Numbered from the stretch's first letter, positions 1 to 10,330 are shown. The stretch: DNA of 64,000 nucleotides from Roseovarius gaetbuli (GCF_900172365.1 NZ_FWFJ01000011.1:1-64000), one strand, 5' to 3'. Program-made: numbers and translations. The notes: generated by a model from the sequence alone, not told the origin.

Positions 1-108
1 AAATGGCTGGCCTATTACAACGCCGAACGGCCGCACTCCACCCACGGCATCTTGACCCCGAATGAGGCCTATGCAAGCAAAACAGAACCAACGAGATTAG
101 CAGCCTGA
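1..108 (+). mobile_element. IS3-family transposase (OrfB), 3' end only
   Basis: The window opens inside an open frame reading WLAYYNAERPHSTHG and ending at TGA 106-108. The YNxxRPHS motif is the signature of the C-terminal integrase (DDE) region of IS3-family OrfB transposases. Only about 35 codons are visible; the rest lies to the left. About 60 bases of non-coding DNA follow and then the interrupted host gene resumes, so this is the right-hand end of an insertion sequence. Family assignment is from the motif; the exact IS and its subgroup cannot be named from this fragment. Confidence 0.8.
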
Positions 109-168
109 CATGAAACCCTGATCCACCTTAACAGGGCTGCAAACTGGTCGAAAAACTAGGACCACCTC
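109..168. mobile_element. Right terminal region of the IS element
   Basis: Sixty bases lie between the transposase stop and the point where the host reading frame becomes readable (about 169). The stretch near 144-168 (ACTGGTCGAAAAACTAGGAC and the next bases) has the look of an IS3-type terminal inverted repeat, but the left end is outside the window. Neither the exact boundary nor a target duplication can be shown. Confidence 0.5.
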
Positions 169-3039
169 TGAATTACCTCAAGGCGCTGCGTGAACATCCG
201 CTGGACAAGCTTGTCGATCCCGATAGCCGCGCGCGCCGCTGGCCGTTGCTGTACCGGCTGGCCCGGCTCACGCTTGAGCGCAACATCAAGACGCCGGTCT
301 TCAAGGATGTTTTCGGCAAGTTTGGCGGCCGGGTGGACCCGCAGAATACCAAGCGCCCGGAGATGTTTGTCGACATCGAGCAGGTCTCCGACGCTGGCCT
401 GCGGCGTCAGCTCTTGGCGGTGAACAAGAGCCTGTCGGGGCTTAGCGCCCTTTCGGCGGGCCAGATCAAGCCGGGCAGCCCCTGGGCCACATCCATTGAC
501 CGCGCTGTCCTGCGAAAGGTGGCCTCTCTCAATCAGAGCTATGCCGCCGCGCTGAGCCATCTTGAAACGATTGCCGCCCGCCAGTAGGGTCGCGCGATCC
601 TTGAAGTGTTGCTTTGCGAGGTTGTCGATCTCTTTCAGCACCGGGTTGATGCCTTTGCCACCGGGCTTGCCTATGCGCGGCTCAAGGCGGACCGCCAAGC
701 CGGGCAAACCGGGCTCGCCGCCGGGTATTACGGGTTTATCGGCAAGCTGCGCCCGGCCTCGAAAACCGGCGGCAGCGATGGCTATATTCAGGCCCCGAGC
801 GTGCCGCAGGCGCTGATGGCGGCGTTGCTGCGCTCGGCCTATCTGCGCCATCGCGGCGGCGGGGCGTTCGAGATCAACCTAATCTCGAAGCGCACGCGCC
901 GCGCGCTCAAGTTGATGGATTTGCTGTCAAAGGGGCATGACCTTCAGGAAGGGCTTGGCCTGCGCGGCGAACGTTGGCTTCATGACAACAAGCACGACAC
1001 CTTCATCTTGCAACTGCGGGCGCGCTATCCTTTGCAGGGCGAGCGCAATGACGATATCGGCGCGCGCCGGGTGTTCGACGGGCTGGCCTTTGTCGCCGAT
1101 ACGCACCCCGAGCCGCTCAAGGCGTTGCGCGCCCTGCTGGAGGATGATCTTGATGCGCTTTGCGATGTCGTGATGGCCGAGGCCGTGCACCGCCGCGCCC
1201 TTGGACAGGCGGACGCGGCCAACGCGTGGTTGCAGGTCTTGTCGGGCTATCCGCCCCCCGGTGTGCCGATCTTCCTCAAAACTCAGCGTCAGGGTCAGGG
1301 CTCATCCTACCGCGTCTCGATCCTGATGCCGCAAACCGACCCGGACCCGGCGGCCTCGCCGCGAGAGATCGGCGAACCGGTACTGGCGGCATTTGCGCGC
1401 CGCGTGCTGGACGGGTTTGAAAACGCGCGGCTTGAAATGGCCCTCTCGGTGCCCGTTGCCGGGGCCACGGGGGCGGCGCCAGCGACCAGCGTTTCGATGC
1501 GCCTGAAACATGACCTTGGCATGACGCCGATTGATCTTGTGATCGGCGGGGTCAGTGAAATTCAGGTGCGTGCCAAAGCCGAGATTGCCCGGAAACTCTC
1601 GCAACAGCCGCAACTGGCGGCGCAGCTTGGCGATCTTGCCGCAGGGGCGGCGTTGACGTTTGACGTGAACCTGAGCGCGGGCAGCCCGCCGTTGCAAGAG
1701 CTGTTGCAACGCGCAGAGCTGATCCGCAAAACCGCCAAGACCGGGCGCAGTCTTGAGCATGGCGACCTCAATGCCAGTGCCGATACCCGCAAGGGCGAGC
1801 TGCCCGAGGCCGAGGCGATTGGCATGGTGCAATATGGCATCGACGCCCTGCAACAGCGCATCGGCATCTTGGACACGCGGATGAAGAGCGATCTGGGCGC
1901 GGCGATCAATGCCGTCGCGGTCTTTGAAACCGAAGTGCTTGAGGCGCGCCGCCTCATCGACAGCGGGGCCGATCAGGCCAGCATCGACGGCCAGATGACG
2001 CGGGCGGAACAGCATCGCGCGGTTCTGCTTGGTCGCTTTCTGGAGCCTTTGGCAGATTACGGCGCGCCCGAGGCGCTGCGCCATTTCACGACCCCTGAGG
2101 CGGTCGATGATCCCGAAGGGGTGATCGGGCGGCTTGGGGATATGACAGGGCGGATTGCCGGGCAGCAGGCGCGGCTGGCGCGGGCCATGCAGGATCACCC
2201 GGCATCGGGGCATGCCGCTTTGGCCGAGGCGAAGGCCGATCTTCAGGGCTGTGATGCGGCCTTGCGACAGGCGCTTGACGGCGAGGCGATGATCATCTTG
2301 CCGCCGGTGCCACGCAATACGAACAGGTTGACGCCCCTGGTCGAGCCGCAGATCGCGGTCGCGGACGGGCTTGCGCCTTGGGATGAGCATCGCCCGAATG
2401 TCGGGCGCGCGGGGCATTTGGCGCGCTTGGCCGGGCCGTTCCTTGCGTTCAAGTCGCAGCGTGCGGCGACCATTGACCCCACCGACCCGCAGGCCGATCC
2501 GCGCCCGCCAGAGGATGCGCCAGAGGTCCGCCATCACGGCGTGTTTTGTGAGCGACACACGGCTTATGGAGGCCAAAAGCCCGGTCTGCGGCATCGTGTG
2601 CGATGAGTGGAGCATCCAGCGCCCGAGCCAGACCCAACCGGCAGGGATCGCGATCAATTATGACAGCCCGCAAAGCGAGGCGCCGCATGCGATCCTGCTT
2701 GGGGTGGCGCCAAGCGATGACTACGTGACCTGGACGCAGACCCGCGCGGCAGAGCTTGTGCTTGAGGCCATCGAATGGATGAAGATCCGCGCCCTCTCGA
2801 GCCATGTAAGGGCCTTTCCGGGCGCGGCCTTGCCCGGTTCAAACGTGATCGCGCACAAACCAGTCGACAAGACATTCCAGGCACGCATTCCGCGACAGAC
2901 CCTCAAGAACACCGTAAGTGCCATCGGCCTGAACGGTCTGTCGCTGCAAATGGTCGATGTGGCGGGTGGTCTCAATCTCATGGGCACCTCTGCCGCGGCA
3001 CTCTGGGAGCGTCGCGGTTTTGGCGTGGTGAAGGAGTAA
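169..3039 (+). pseudogene. Large uncharacterised protein, 5'-truncated by IS, amber stop and frameshift
   Basis: From about 169 one frame codes continuously (NYLKALREHPLDKL...) to an in-frame TAG at 585-587, then continues in the same frame (GRAILEVLLCEVVDLF...) to about 2540. There the coding signal moves to the +1-register frame (FVSDTRLMEAKSPVCGIVCD...) and ends at TAA 3037-3039. No start exists because the IS removed the 5' end. From memory, the segments FEINLISKRTRRALKLMD, VVMAEAVHRRALGQADAA and AINYDSPQSEAPHAILLG resemble a family of very large uncharacterised bacterial proteins that co-occur with the type of protein encoded next. No function is known to me. Three independent lesions argue for a true pseudogene rather than one sequencing error. 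Confidence 0.75.
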
Positions 3040-3043
3040 TGCC

Positions 3044-4350
3044 ATGGCAGCTCAAGACAAGCAACAGCTTCACGGCTCGAACCGGTCGGTCAATATCGCC
3101 GAGGCCCTGTCGGCGCGGGTAAAGGACCCGCTCTGGTTTCTGGTGCGGCAATGGCAGACCGGCGAGTTCGAGGCCGAAAACGGCGGCGCGCTTGCCGAGA
3201 TCGAGGTGAAGAGTCGGCATTTTCCGGTGACCCACCTGCAACGGCAGGGCAAGCCGCAAGAGGTTGACCGCAGGCAACCGCTGGAGCGCTTTGTCGAAGC
3301 GGAGGACAGCGAGGACAGCGATGCCTCGGCCTGGCGCCGCGAGGCGCTGGAATACGAATTCGGGCTCAGCACGACGGGCCACCAGTTACAGGCCTCGGAG
3401 TATTCCGGGTTTCAGCTTGACTGGTATCAGTTTGATCTTGTTGAGACATTCGAGGATGCCACCCCGATAGACGACGATCCCCAGACCTTTGTGCCGACGC
3501 AAATGACATTTCGCGGCGCGCCTGATCCGCGCTGGTGGAAGATCGAAGATGCGGGCGCATATTTCGATAGCCCGCGCGAGGCAGAGCCAAGTATCCTCTC
3601 GACGCTTTTGCCCGAGTTTTTCTATACCGATATCAACAAGTGGTACATGATCCCGGCGCCGATGCCCACGGGGTCGGTGCGTGAGATCGGGTCGCTGAAG
3701 GTGACCGATAGTTTCGGGGTCACGACCACGCTCAAGCCGATCGAGGACAAGGCCTGGAGGGTCTTCGCGCTTGACCCGGCGGCGGGCAAGGGGGGCTGTC
3801 GGGCGCCTCTCTCTTTGCGCCGAATATCGCGCTTGATGTGCTTTACAACGACGTCCTTGAAGATGTGCGTTTCGTGCGTGATGAACAGGCCAACCTGGTT
3901 TGGGCCTAGGAGCATGCCTATACCACCGAGGACGGTGACACGATCCGCAATGGCGATACGCAGGGCGGTGGTGACAGCGAAGGTGACCCCTCTCAGGAGG
4001 TCGCCGGTTTTCGGCTGATGTCAGAGGTGCCTGCCAACTGGATTCCCTATGTGCCGGTGCAGATCAACCTGACCCCGACAAACGGCGAGGTGTTCTTGCG
4101 GCGCGGGCGCATAGACCCCGATGCCAGCCGGGCAAACCCGCAGTACCGCTCGCGAATTGTTGGTGAATCCATACGCCTGATGGAAGAAGAGGTGCCGCGC
4201 ACCGGGCTTCGGGTGCGCCGGATTCGTAAATTCGCCGCCGGGGCCGGGGAGGACGACAACCACTTTTGGGTCGGGCACCACAAGGATGCTGGTCGCGGCC
4301 ATTCCGGGCCGGGGCTGCAATTCGATTTTATCGAGGAAGACGACGCCTAA
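3044..4350 (+). pseudogene. Uncharacterised 'DPLWFLVRQWQ' family protein, frameshifted and amber-interrupted
   Basis: Starts at ATG 3044, four bases after the preceding frame stops. The N-terminus (residues about 15-60) has the motif VKDPLWFLVRQWQTGEFEAE, seen in a family of uncharacterised proteins encoded beside the large protein above. The coding frame shifts at a run of six G (about 3789-3795): one frame reads AGKGGCRAP, while the other continues sensibly as LSGASLFAPNIALDVLYND. The second frame has a TAG at 3907-3909 (LVWA*EHAYTT) and then runs to TAA 4348-4350. One extra G would restore the first break, but the TAG would remain. The last bases overlap the stop of the convergent GH26-like gene. 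Confidence 0.75.
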
Positions 4351-6035
4351 AGCGTGTCGAAAATAATGTCGGGGGCATTGGGATCGGGGGGCACCGGGCT
4401 CTGCGAGAAAAACGGCCGTGAGAGAGTGCCTCTCTGATAGGCCTCGACCGCCAGAACGCCGCTTGCGTTCAAGGTCTTGATGTAGGTTGGCACGAGGCGG
4501 AAGAAATCCGTCACCGCATCTTGATAGGCCTTTGCCTGGGACGTTCTTCTGCCGTCTTGCAAGGCACCGGGTATCTGGTCAAGCAGGGCGGGATCTGTGG
4601 CCGCGATCTTGACAAAGGTCTTCTGCTGCACGCCTGCGGCGTCGACGAAACCCTGTTGATAGGTCTCGATGGAAAAGGGCTCTGAGGGCAGCATCGGGTA
4701 AAAGAACTGGCCCTCGGCGTGGGTAAAGACATCGGTTTCGCCATAGCGCAAGGTCGCCCCGATCGCGGTTGACGGGGTCAGCGCCGAAAACGCCGAATTC
4801 CCAAGCCGGTTGACCCAGAACATGACCCATTTGCTCGAGGCCCGCTTGGCGAGAGCAAAGACAACGTCATTGAAAAAGGTGCGCTTGTCGGCGGGCCATT
4901 CCTTTTCTTCGTTGGTCAAAATAGAAAGCCCGCTGTTGTACTCGCCGTAAAGCTTGCCCTTGAAGGCGGTTCTGATACCGACTTCGGTCAGGGCGTGGCC
5001 CCACTCAAGACCAAACGCTGCGTTCACGGCGGCCACCTTTGCCACAAGCCGGTCGTACTGATCCGCAAGATGCGAGGCGGTCGGGTCTTTTCCGGGTTCT
5101 TCGTAATAATCCAGTCCCAGAACCGCGATACTGTTCAGGAAGGCGGAAAGGGCTGCGCTCGCGGCCCCGGTTGGAAAGTAGCGATCAAGGTCGTCTTCAA
5201 ACTCACCTGTGGTTGGCTTGCCGTTCATGCAGAACACGAACTTGACGCGCGCGCGGCGGTCCTCATCTATCTCGTCAAGGATTGCGGCGACCATTGCGTT
5301 CCAGAGCGAGATGAAATTCGCCATATAGGCGTTCGCGTTGTGCCCGTCCGCCTCTCCCCACCAGAAGTAATCGATCTTGGGTTCGTGCAGCAGGCGCACA
5401 TAGATATCCTTGCCGTCGGCCATTGCGTGACCAAGCAGATCATCCAGAAACCGGCCCATCTCGCGGCTGCCCCTGTCGACGGTGCCACTTTGCGCGGCGA
5501 ACTCGGTCTGAAACTGTGCGGAGTCCAGATGCGTTTCGTCCAGACTCGCATGATACCTTAGCGGATCAGCCCCGCCGCTGTTGTCGGCCGGGGTGAGGAA
5601 CGGGTTGAGCATGTGATAGCTCAGGCAGACCTTGCCGCCCTTGGCATAGGCCGATAGCATCAGATCCTTCATCATCGCCTTTTCGGAGGGGATGCTTGGC
5701 GTGCCGGCGCGTTGGGTCTGGGGTATCGTGGTGATGAGGCGCTTTTCAAATCTCTCGACGCCGTCAACCATGCCAAGGGACGCCTCGACGATATCCGCGA
5801 CACGACCGTAATCGAAGCCGTAAAGCTTGGGGCGCAGGCTTGTGGCGCATTCCATGTCGGTAATCCAGCAGTCGACATAGCCCTCAAGGTCAACGGCGGT
5901 ATGGGTCGCGGGCGGGGTCGGGGTGTTGATCATGCTGTCGCCGGGAAACACCAGCTTGTCGGGCGCCACTTTCGAGGTATAGCCACGGGGAACCTTCAGG
6001 TGCCACAGCAGGCTTTCGTCATGATCCTGATCCAA
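4347..6035 (-). CDS. GH26-like (beta-mannanase fold) glycoside hydrolase
   Basis: 562 residues from a TTG start at 6035; the first in-frame ATG is about 34 codons further in, so the start is uncertain. A weak TGAGGA lies at 6054-6059. Motifs of glycoside hydrolase family 26 are visible: an early HMLNP segment near 141; RLLHEPKIDYFWWGE at 214-228 with Glu218 as probable acid/base; and LTEVG at 350-354 with Glu351 as probable nucleophile. GH26 enzymes cleave beta-mannans or related beta-glucans; the actual substrate cannot be read. No obvious signal peptide is present, so the location is unclear. It is convergent with the two decayed genes and may be the surviving part of the same accessory locus. 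Confidence 0.65.
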   Translation of the reverse strand: MDQDHDESLLWHLKVPRGYTSKVAPDKLVFPGDSMINTPTPPATHTAVDLEGYVDCWITDMECATSLRPKLYGFDYGRVADIVEASLGMVDGVERFEKRLITTIPQTQRAGTPSIPSEKAMMKDLMLSAYAKGGKVCLSYHMLNPFLTPADNSGGADPLRYHASLDETHLDSAQFQTEFAAQSGTVDRGSREMGRFLDDLLGHAMADGKDIYVRLLHEPKIDYFWWGEADGHNANAYMANFISLWNAMVAAILDEIDEDRRARVKFVFCMNGKPTTGEFEDDLDRYFPTGAASAALSAFLNSIAVLGLDYYEEPGKDPTASHLADQYDRLVAKVAAVNAAFGLEWGHALTEVGIRTAFKGKLYGEYNSGLSILTNEEKEWPADKRTFFNDVVFALAKRASSKWVMFWVNRLGNSAFSALTPSTAIGATLRYGETDVFTHAEGQFFYPMLPSEPFSIETYQQGFVDAAGVQQKTFVKIAATDPALLDQIPGALQDGRRTSQAKAYQDAVTDFFRLVPTYIKTLNASGVLAVEAYQRGTLSRPFFSQSPVPPDPNAPDIIFDTL

Positions 6036-6079
6036 AAAGGTTTCTAAAAATATTCCTCAAGGATGCCCTCGGGGCCGCG

Positions 6080-6095
6080 AGAATTCAAGAATTCT
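6080..6095. repeat. Short perfect hairpin, AGAATTC arms
   Basis: AGAATTC at 6080-6086 and GAATTCT at 6089-6095 form a 7-bp palindrome around AA. It lies in the 140-base gap between the GH26-like gene and the desulfhydrase-like gene, both read leftward. It could be part of a terminator for the upstream gene or of the GH26 promoter. No T-tract follows. Confidence 0.35.
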
Positions 6096-6176
6096 GTGGC
6101 GGTGGCGGACTGATTGCGCGCCGCGTCGGTTGGACATTGCCGGAAAATGCGCCGTCTGAGGGGTCCTTGCCCGGCC

Positions 6177-7253
6177 TCACCGCCCGGTGTCCGGGCCACC
6201 CTGATCGTCCCCTGCACGCAGATCATCCTGATAGGCGAAAATCGCCGGCAAGCCGCCGGTGTGGATAAAGACCACCCTTTGCCCGCGCGCAATCACGCCG
6301 CTGCGGGTCAGGGCGATCAGACCCGCGAGGGCGCGTCCGGTATAAACCGGATCCACAAGAAGGCCTTCATCAAGGGCGCCATATCTGATCGCATCTCTGA
6401 CGCTGGCGTTCATCTGGCCATAGCCGGGGGCAAGCGTGCTGTCGTCGACCCTGATGTCGGACTGCGCGATCTCGCAATCAGAGCTGAGCATGGTGCAAAT
6501 CTCGCGGGTGCGGGCAAGGATGCGGGGGGCTTGTTCCTGTGCCGGGCGACGCACGCAGATGCCATGCACCGCGACATCCCAGCCGACGGCCCGCGCCCCG
6601 GCGAGAAAGCCGCCATGGGTCAAGCCGCTGCCAGAGCCCAGAACGACGTGATCGGGCCATTCACCGCGCGATTGATAATCAAGGTACATCTCGGCGGCGG
6701 CGCGGGCATAGCCAAGCCCGCCAAGCGGCGGGTGGCCGGTGCCAAGGTGGATCACATAGGGCGACTTTCCCGCGCGGCGCAGATCGTCGGCGATGGCATC
6801 AAGATTGGCATCGGCGGCGGCTTCGCTCTGGTCGCCGACATAGGGATAGATCGTCGCGCCCAAAAGCTGATTGAGCAAGACATTGCCCGACCGGACATAG
6901 GCCGCGTCGTCCTTGGGTACGCGGTTTTCCAGCTGAATATGCGGCTCCAGCCCAAGTTTGCGCGCACTGGCGGCGCAGAGCCGCACGAAGTTCGACTGAA
7001 CCGCGCCGGTGATCAGAACGCTGTCGGCGTTTTGGGCAAGCGCCTCGCCGAGATAATACTCCAGCTGGCGCACCTTGTTGCCGCCCATGGCGATGGGCAA
7101 AAGGTCGTCGCGCTTGACCTCCAGAGCAATCCCAAGGCGCGCGCCAAGCCGGGGCAGGGGCTCGATCTCGGGGGGTGTGGAAAACAGCGCGGCCCTCGGA
7201 TACTCCGCAAGGCCGGGCAACAGATCGAGTTCGCTCAGGTCATGGAGTGCCAT
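6177..7253 (-). CDS. PLP-dependent D-cysteine desulfhydrase / L-cysteate sulfo-lyase-like enzyme
   Basis: 358 residues from ATG 7253 (MALHDLSELD), 10 bases after the stop of the ABC ATPase gene. It belongs to the ACC deaminase/D-cysteine desulfhydrase family of fold-II PLP enzymes. KRDDLLPIAMGGNKVRQLEY holds the PLP-binding lysine (GGNK); AVQSNFVR, GSGSGLTHGG (phosphate-binding loop) and DPVYTGRALAGL are the other family blocks. Known members release H2S and pyruvate from D-cysteine (DcyD), or sulfite from L-cysteate (CuyA, described in roseobacters). The sequence alone does not separate these. Its place as last gene of a polar amino-acid importer operon fits catabolism of an imported sulfur-containing amino acid. 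Confidence 0.75.
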   Translation of the reverse strand: MALHDLSELDLLPGLAEYPRAALFSTPPEIEPLPRLGARLGIALEVKRDDLLPIAMGGNKVRQLEYYLGEALAQNADSVLITGAVQSNFVRLCAASARKLGLEPHIQLENRVPKDDAAYVRSGNVLLNQLLGATIYPYVGDQSEAAADANLDAIADDLRRAGKSPYVIHLGTGHPPLGGLGYARAAAEMYLDYQSRGEWPDHVVLGSGSGLTHGGFLAGARAVGWDVAVHGICVRRPAQEQAPRILARTREICTMLSSDCEIAQSDIRVDDSTLAPGYGQMNASVRDAIRYGALDEGLLVDPVYTGRALAGLIALTRSGVIARGQRVVFIHTGGLPAIFAYQDDLRAGDDQGGPDTGR

Positions 7254-7263
7254 CGGCGCATAT

Positions 7264-7995
7264 TCAGTGGTTGAGGATTTTCGAGAGGAACTCTTGCGCC
7301 CGTTCGCTGCGCGGCGAGCCAAAGAAATCCTGCGAGGTGGCATCTTCGACAATCTCGCCGTGGTCCATGAACACGACCCTGTCGGCGACCTTGCGGGCAA
7401 AGCCCATTTCATGGGTCACGACCATCATCGTCATGCCCTCTTTTGCAAGCCCGACCATCACATCAAGCACCTCATTGATCATCTCGGGGTCAAGCGCCGA
7501 GGTCGGCTCGTCAAACAGCATCGCCATCGGCTCCATCGCGAGGCCACGGGCAATCGCCACCCGCTGTTGCTGGCCCCCGGAAAGTTGCGAGGGGTATTTA
7601 TGGGCCTGTTCGGCAAGCCCGACCCGCTCCAGGAGGGCAAGCGCCTTGGTCTCGGCCTCGGCGGGGCTGCGGCCCAAAACCTTGGTCTGACCAAGCTTGA
7701 TGTTCTCGGTCACGTTCATATGCGGAAACAGCTCGAAGTTCTGAAACACCATCCCGATTTTCGAGCGCATCTTGTCAAGGTTGGTCGATTTTGCGGTGAT
7801 GCTTGTGCCCGCCACGGTGATCTCGCCGCTGTTGATCGGCTCTAGCCCGTTCACCGTCTTGATCAGCGTGCTCTTGCCGGACCCGGACGGCCCGCAGACC
7901 ACGATCACCTCGCCCTTGGCGACGCTCAGGCTACAGTCCTTGAGAACCTGAAAATTCTTTCCGTACCATTTGTTGACGGAGTTCATCTCAATCAT
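7264..7995 (-). CDS. Polar amino-acid ABC transporter ATP-binding protein (GltL/GlnQ type)
   Basis: 243 residues. Walker [10 protein letters not shown], signature [15 protein letters not shown] and Walker [13 protein letters not shown] are intact, followed by the switch His in VVTHEMGFA. Length and motifs match the HAAT/PAAT subfamily importer ATPases. The ATG overlaps the stop of the upstream permease by four bases, and the PLP-enzyme gene follows after 10 bases. The protein energises uptake across the inner membrane with the two permeases and the binding protein encoded upstream. Confidence 0.9.
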   Translation of the reverse strand: MIEMNSVNKWYGKNFQVLKDCSLSVAKGEVIVVCGPSGSGKSTLIKTVNGLEPINSGEITVAGTSITAKSTNLDKMRSKIGMVFQNFELFPHMNVTENIKLGQTKVLGRSPAEAETKALALLERVGLAEQAHKYPSQLSGGQQQRVAIARGLAMEPMAMLFDEPTSALDPEMINEVLDVMVGLAKEGMTMMVVTHEMGFARKVADRVVFMDHGEIVEDATSQDFFGSPRSERAQEFLSKILNH

Positions 7996-8651
7996 GTTGC
8001 GAGCCTTTTTTGCAGGAAGCGGACGCCCATGGAGGCGGTGAAACAGAAGGCGAAATAGACCACCGCGACGAACAGGAACATCTCGACCAGTTTCTGATCG
8101 CGGTTGGCGACGATTTCGGCGCTGACAAGAAAGTCGCGCAGGCCGACGACGTAGACAAGCGAGGTGTCCTGAAACAGGATGATCGCCTGCGTCAGCAGGA
8201 TCGGCGTCATCGCGCGAAACGCCTGCGGAAGCACGATATAGCGCATGCTTTGCCCATAGGTCAGACCAATGGCGCGCGCCGCCGCCATCTGACCGGGGCG
8301 CACCGAATTGATGCCGGCGCGGATGATTTCAGAGTAATAGGCTGCCTCGAACATGATGAAGGCCACCAGCACCGAGGAAAATGCCCCGACCGGGCGCCCG
8401 AGGATCAGCGGCACCAGAAAGAACAGCCAGAAGATCACGAGGATCAGCGGAAGCGAGCGGAAGAAGTTGACATAGGCGGCCGCGATCTGGGCCAGGACCG
8501 GCACTTTGGCGATGCGCAGCAAAGCCAGGAAGGTGCCCAGAACAATGCCGCCGACAATCGCAAGCCCGGTCAGCAGGAAGGTCATTTTCATGCCTTCCCA
8601 CAAGAGCGATGAATTGGCGGGAATGACGGAAAAGTCGAGATCGAACATCAT
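7992..8651 (-). CDS. Polar amino-acid ABC transporter permease (GltK type)
   Basis: 219 residues with about five hydrophobic spans. The His/Glu/Gln permease signature is present ([27 protein letters not shown]), followed by the EAA loop that contacts the ATPase. Start and stop each overlap their neighbours by four bases (ATGA), so it is translationally coupled. It pairs with the permease encoded just upstream. Confidence 0.88.
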   Translation of the reverse strand: MMFDLDFSVIPANSSLLWEGMKMTFLLTGLAIVGGIVLGTFLALLRIAKVPVLAQIAAAYVNFFRSLPLILVIFWLFFLVPLILGRPVGAFSSVLVAFIMFEAAYYSEIIRAGINSVRPGQMAAARAIGLTYGQSMRYIVLPQAFRAMTPILLTQAIILFQDTSLVYVVGLRDFLVSAEIVANRDQKLVEMFLFVAVVYFAFCFTASMGVRFLQKRLAT

Positions 8652-9370
8652 GCGGCCCCTTTCGAGAATGTACCCGGCAGGGCGGTGCGCCGATCCACCT
8701 GACGCATCACCGCCATCACGGTGAAGGTCACCAGCGAATAGACGATGGTGGCGGCGGTAAAGGCCTCAAACCCCTGAAAGGTGTATTCCTCGATCTGGCG
8801 GGTCATCGCGGTCAGTTCGACCACGCCGATGGTCAGCGCCAGAGAGGATTGCTTGAAGATCGTCAGGAATTCGCTGGTCAGCGGCGGGATGATGATGCGG
8901 TAAGCATTCGGCAGCAGGATATAGCGATAGACCTGCACTTCGCTCATGCCGATGGCGCGCCCGGCCTGACGCTGGCCGGGGCCGACGGCCTCGATGCCGG
9001 AGCGGACCTGTTCGCAGACCCGCGAGGCGGTATAAAGCCCGATGGCCACAACGGCGGTGGTCAGCGCCGGAAACGGCATGTCGCGCTTGACCCAACGCGA
9101 CCAGTCATCCGGCAACAGTTCGGGGAAGACGAAATACCACAGGAACAGCTGCACCAGCAGCGGGATATTGCGGAAAATCTCGACATAGGTGGTGGCAAGG
9201 GCGCGCAAGACCGGGCTGCTTGCGGTGCGAAACACCCCGAGGGCCGAGCCAAGCGAAAAGGCGATGATCCAGGCAAGTAGAGAGATCGCAAGCGTCCAGC
9301 CAAGCCCCTGAATGATCCAGCCAAGATAGGGGTCGCGGAACAAAATGCCCCAGTCCCAATTATAATTCAT
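8648..9370 (-). CDS. Polar amino-acid ABC transporter permease (GltJ type)
   Basis: 240 residues, several membrane spans, with the family pattern SRVCEQVRSGIEAVGPGQRQAGRAIGM. It begins 72 bases after the binding-protein stop and is the first of two permeases. Sequence features match the glutamate/aspartate-type (GltJ) permeases better than the longer BztB/BztC type. Substrate is not determined by these motifs. Confidence 0.87.
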   Translation of the reverse strand: MNYNWDWGILFRDPYLGWIIQGLGWTLAISLLAWIIAFSLGSALGVFRTASSPVLRALATTYVEIFRNIPLLVQLFLWYFVFPELLPDDWSRWVKRDMPFPALTTAVVAIGLYTASRVCEQVRSGIEAVGPGQRQAGRAIGMSEVQVYRYILLPNAYRIIIPPLTSEFLTIFKQSSLALTIGVVELTAMTRQIEEYTFQGFEAFTAATIVYSLVTFTVMAVMRQVDRRTALPGTFSKGAA

Positions 9371-9442
9371 GCGATCCCCCGGTCCTTATTGTGGATGGGG
9401 CGGCCAGTGATCCGCCCCATCTTGTTGCGTGGTTACGCGCGC

Positions 9443-10330
9443 TTATTCGGGCAGGGCCTGAATTTCAAAGGCGGTGCGCAGGGTATCGGAGAGCGGCATG
9501 TTGATCTTGGTCGGGCCCGGCTCGAACCATTTGGCATAGATATCCGCCATCTCGCCCGAGCGCATGAGCCCGGCCATTGTCACGCGACCCAGACGTTCAA
9601 AGGTTGAATCGTTGCGCTGAACCATGAGCGCATAGGGATCAAACGAAAGATAGCGGCCGGTGACCTGATAGGCCGAGGGATCGGACGCCTTCGAGATCAG
9701 ACCATAGAGAAGCACGTCATCCGAGCCATAGGCATCAATGCGGTCGGTTTCGAGCGCCAGCCAGCCTTGGCTGTGATCCTTGACCGGGACGATCTTGATA
9801 TCAAGACCTTTGGACTCGATCGCGGCCTTGATCGCCTTTTCGTTGGTCGTGCCCGCGGCCAGACCGATGATCTTGCCGTTCATGTCTTCCAGTTCGCTGA
9901 TGCCCGAGCTGACCTTGGAGGCAAGCTTGGTGCCGGTAATGAAGGTGGTGGGCAGATACTCGACCTGCAACTGACGGGTCAGGTTGTTGGTGGTCGATCC
10001 GCATTCCATGTCAATCGTGCCATTGGCGATCAGCGGGATGCGGGTCTGGCCGGTGACCGGAACATAGCGGACCTCAAGCTTGTCGCCGCCGAGTTGCTCT
10101 TCGATGGCCTCGACGATCTTGAGGCAGAGGTCGATGGAATAGCCGACCGCCTCGTTGTTCTCGCCGATATAGGAAAACGGAATCGAGGTTTCGCGGTGGC
10201 CGATGCTGACCACGCCGCGTTCCTGAATGCGCTGAAGCGTCGGGCTGTCGCCGGCATCCGCAAAGGCCGGTGCGGCAAAGCCGACGGCCGTGACCGCCGC
10301 AGCGGCAAGCATCTTTAGTCGAAGGTTCAT
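9443..10330 (-). CDS. Periplasmic amino-acid-binding protein (GltI/DEBP-like)
   Basis: 295 residues from ATG 10330, chosen over an upstream start because AGGGAGA sits just before it and a clean Sec signal follows (MNLRLKMLAAAAVTAVGFAAPAFA). It is a class-3 solute-binding protein; FSYIGENNEAVGYSIDLCLKI and DMECGSTTNN are typical of the glutamate/aspartate-binding GltI group. It is the first gene of an operon with two permeases, an ATPase and a desulfhydrase-like enzyme, so the ligand may be an acidic or sulfonated amino acid such as cysteate. That ligand is inference only. Confidence 0.85.
   Translation of the reverse strand: MNLRLKMLAAAAVTAVGFAAPAFADAGDSPTLQRIQERGVVSIGHRETSIPFSYIGENNEAVGYSIDLCLKIVEAIEEQLGGDKLEVRYVPVTGQTRIPLIANGTIDMECGSTTNNLTRQLQVEYLPTTFITGTKLASKVSSGISELEDMNGKIIGLAAGTTNEKAIKAAIESKGLDIKIVPVKDHSQGWLALETDRIDAYGSDDVLLYGLISKASDPSAYQVTGRYLSFDPYALMVQRNDSTFERLGRVTMAGLMRSGEMADIYAKWFEPGPTKINMPLSDTLRTAFEIQALPE

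Noticed and set aside
1302..2657. Long open frame (451 codons) on the minus strand across the first pseudogene
   Set aside because: Composition is typical of an antisense shadow in GC-rich DNA (rich in Arg, Gly, His) and the plus-strand frame carries the recognisable family.
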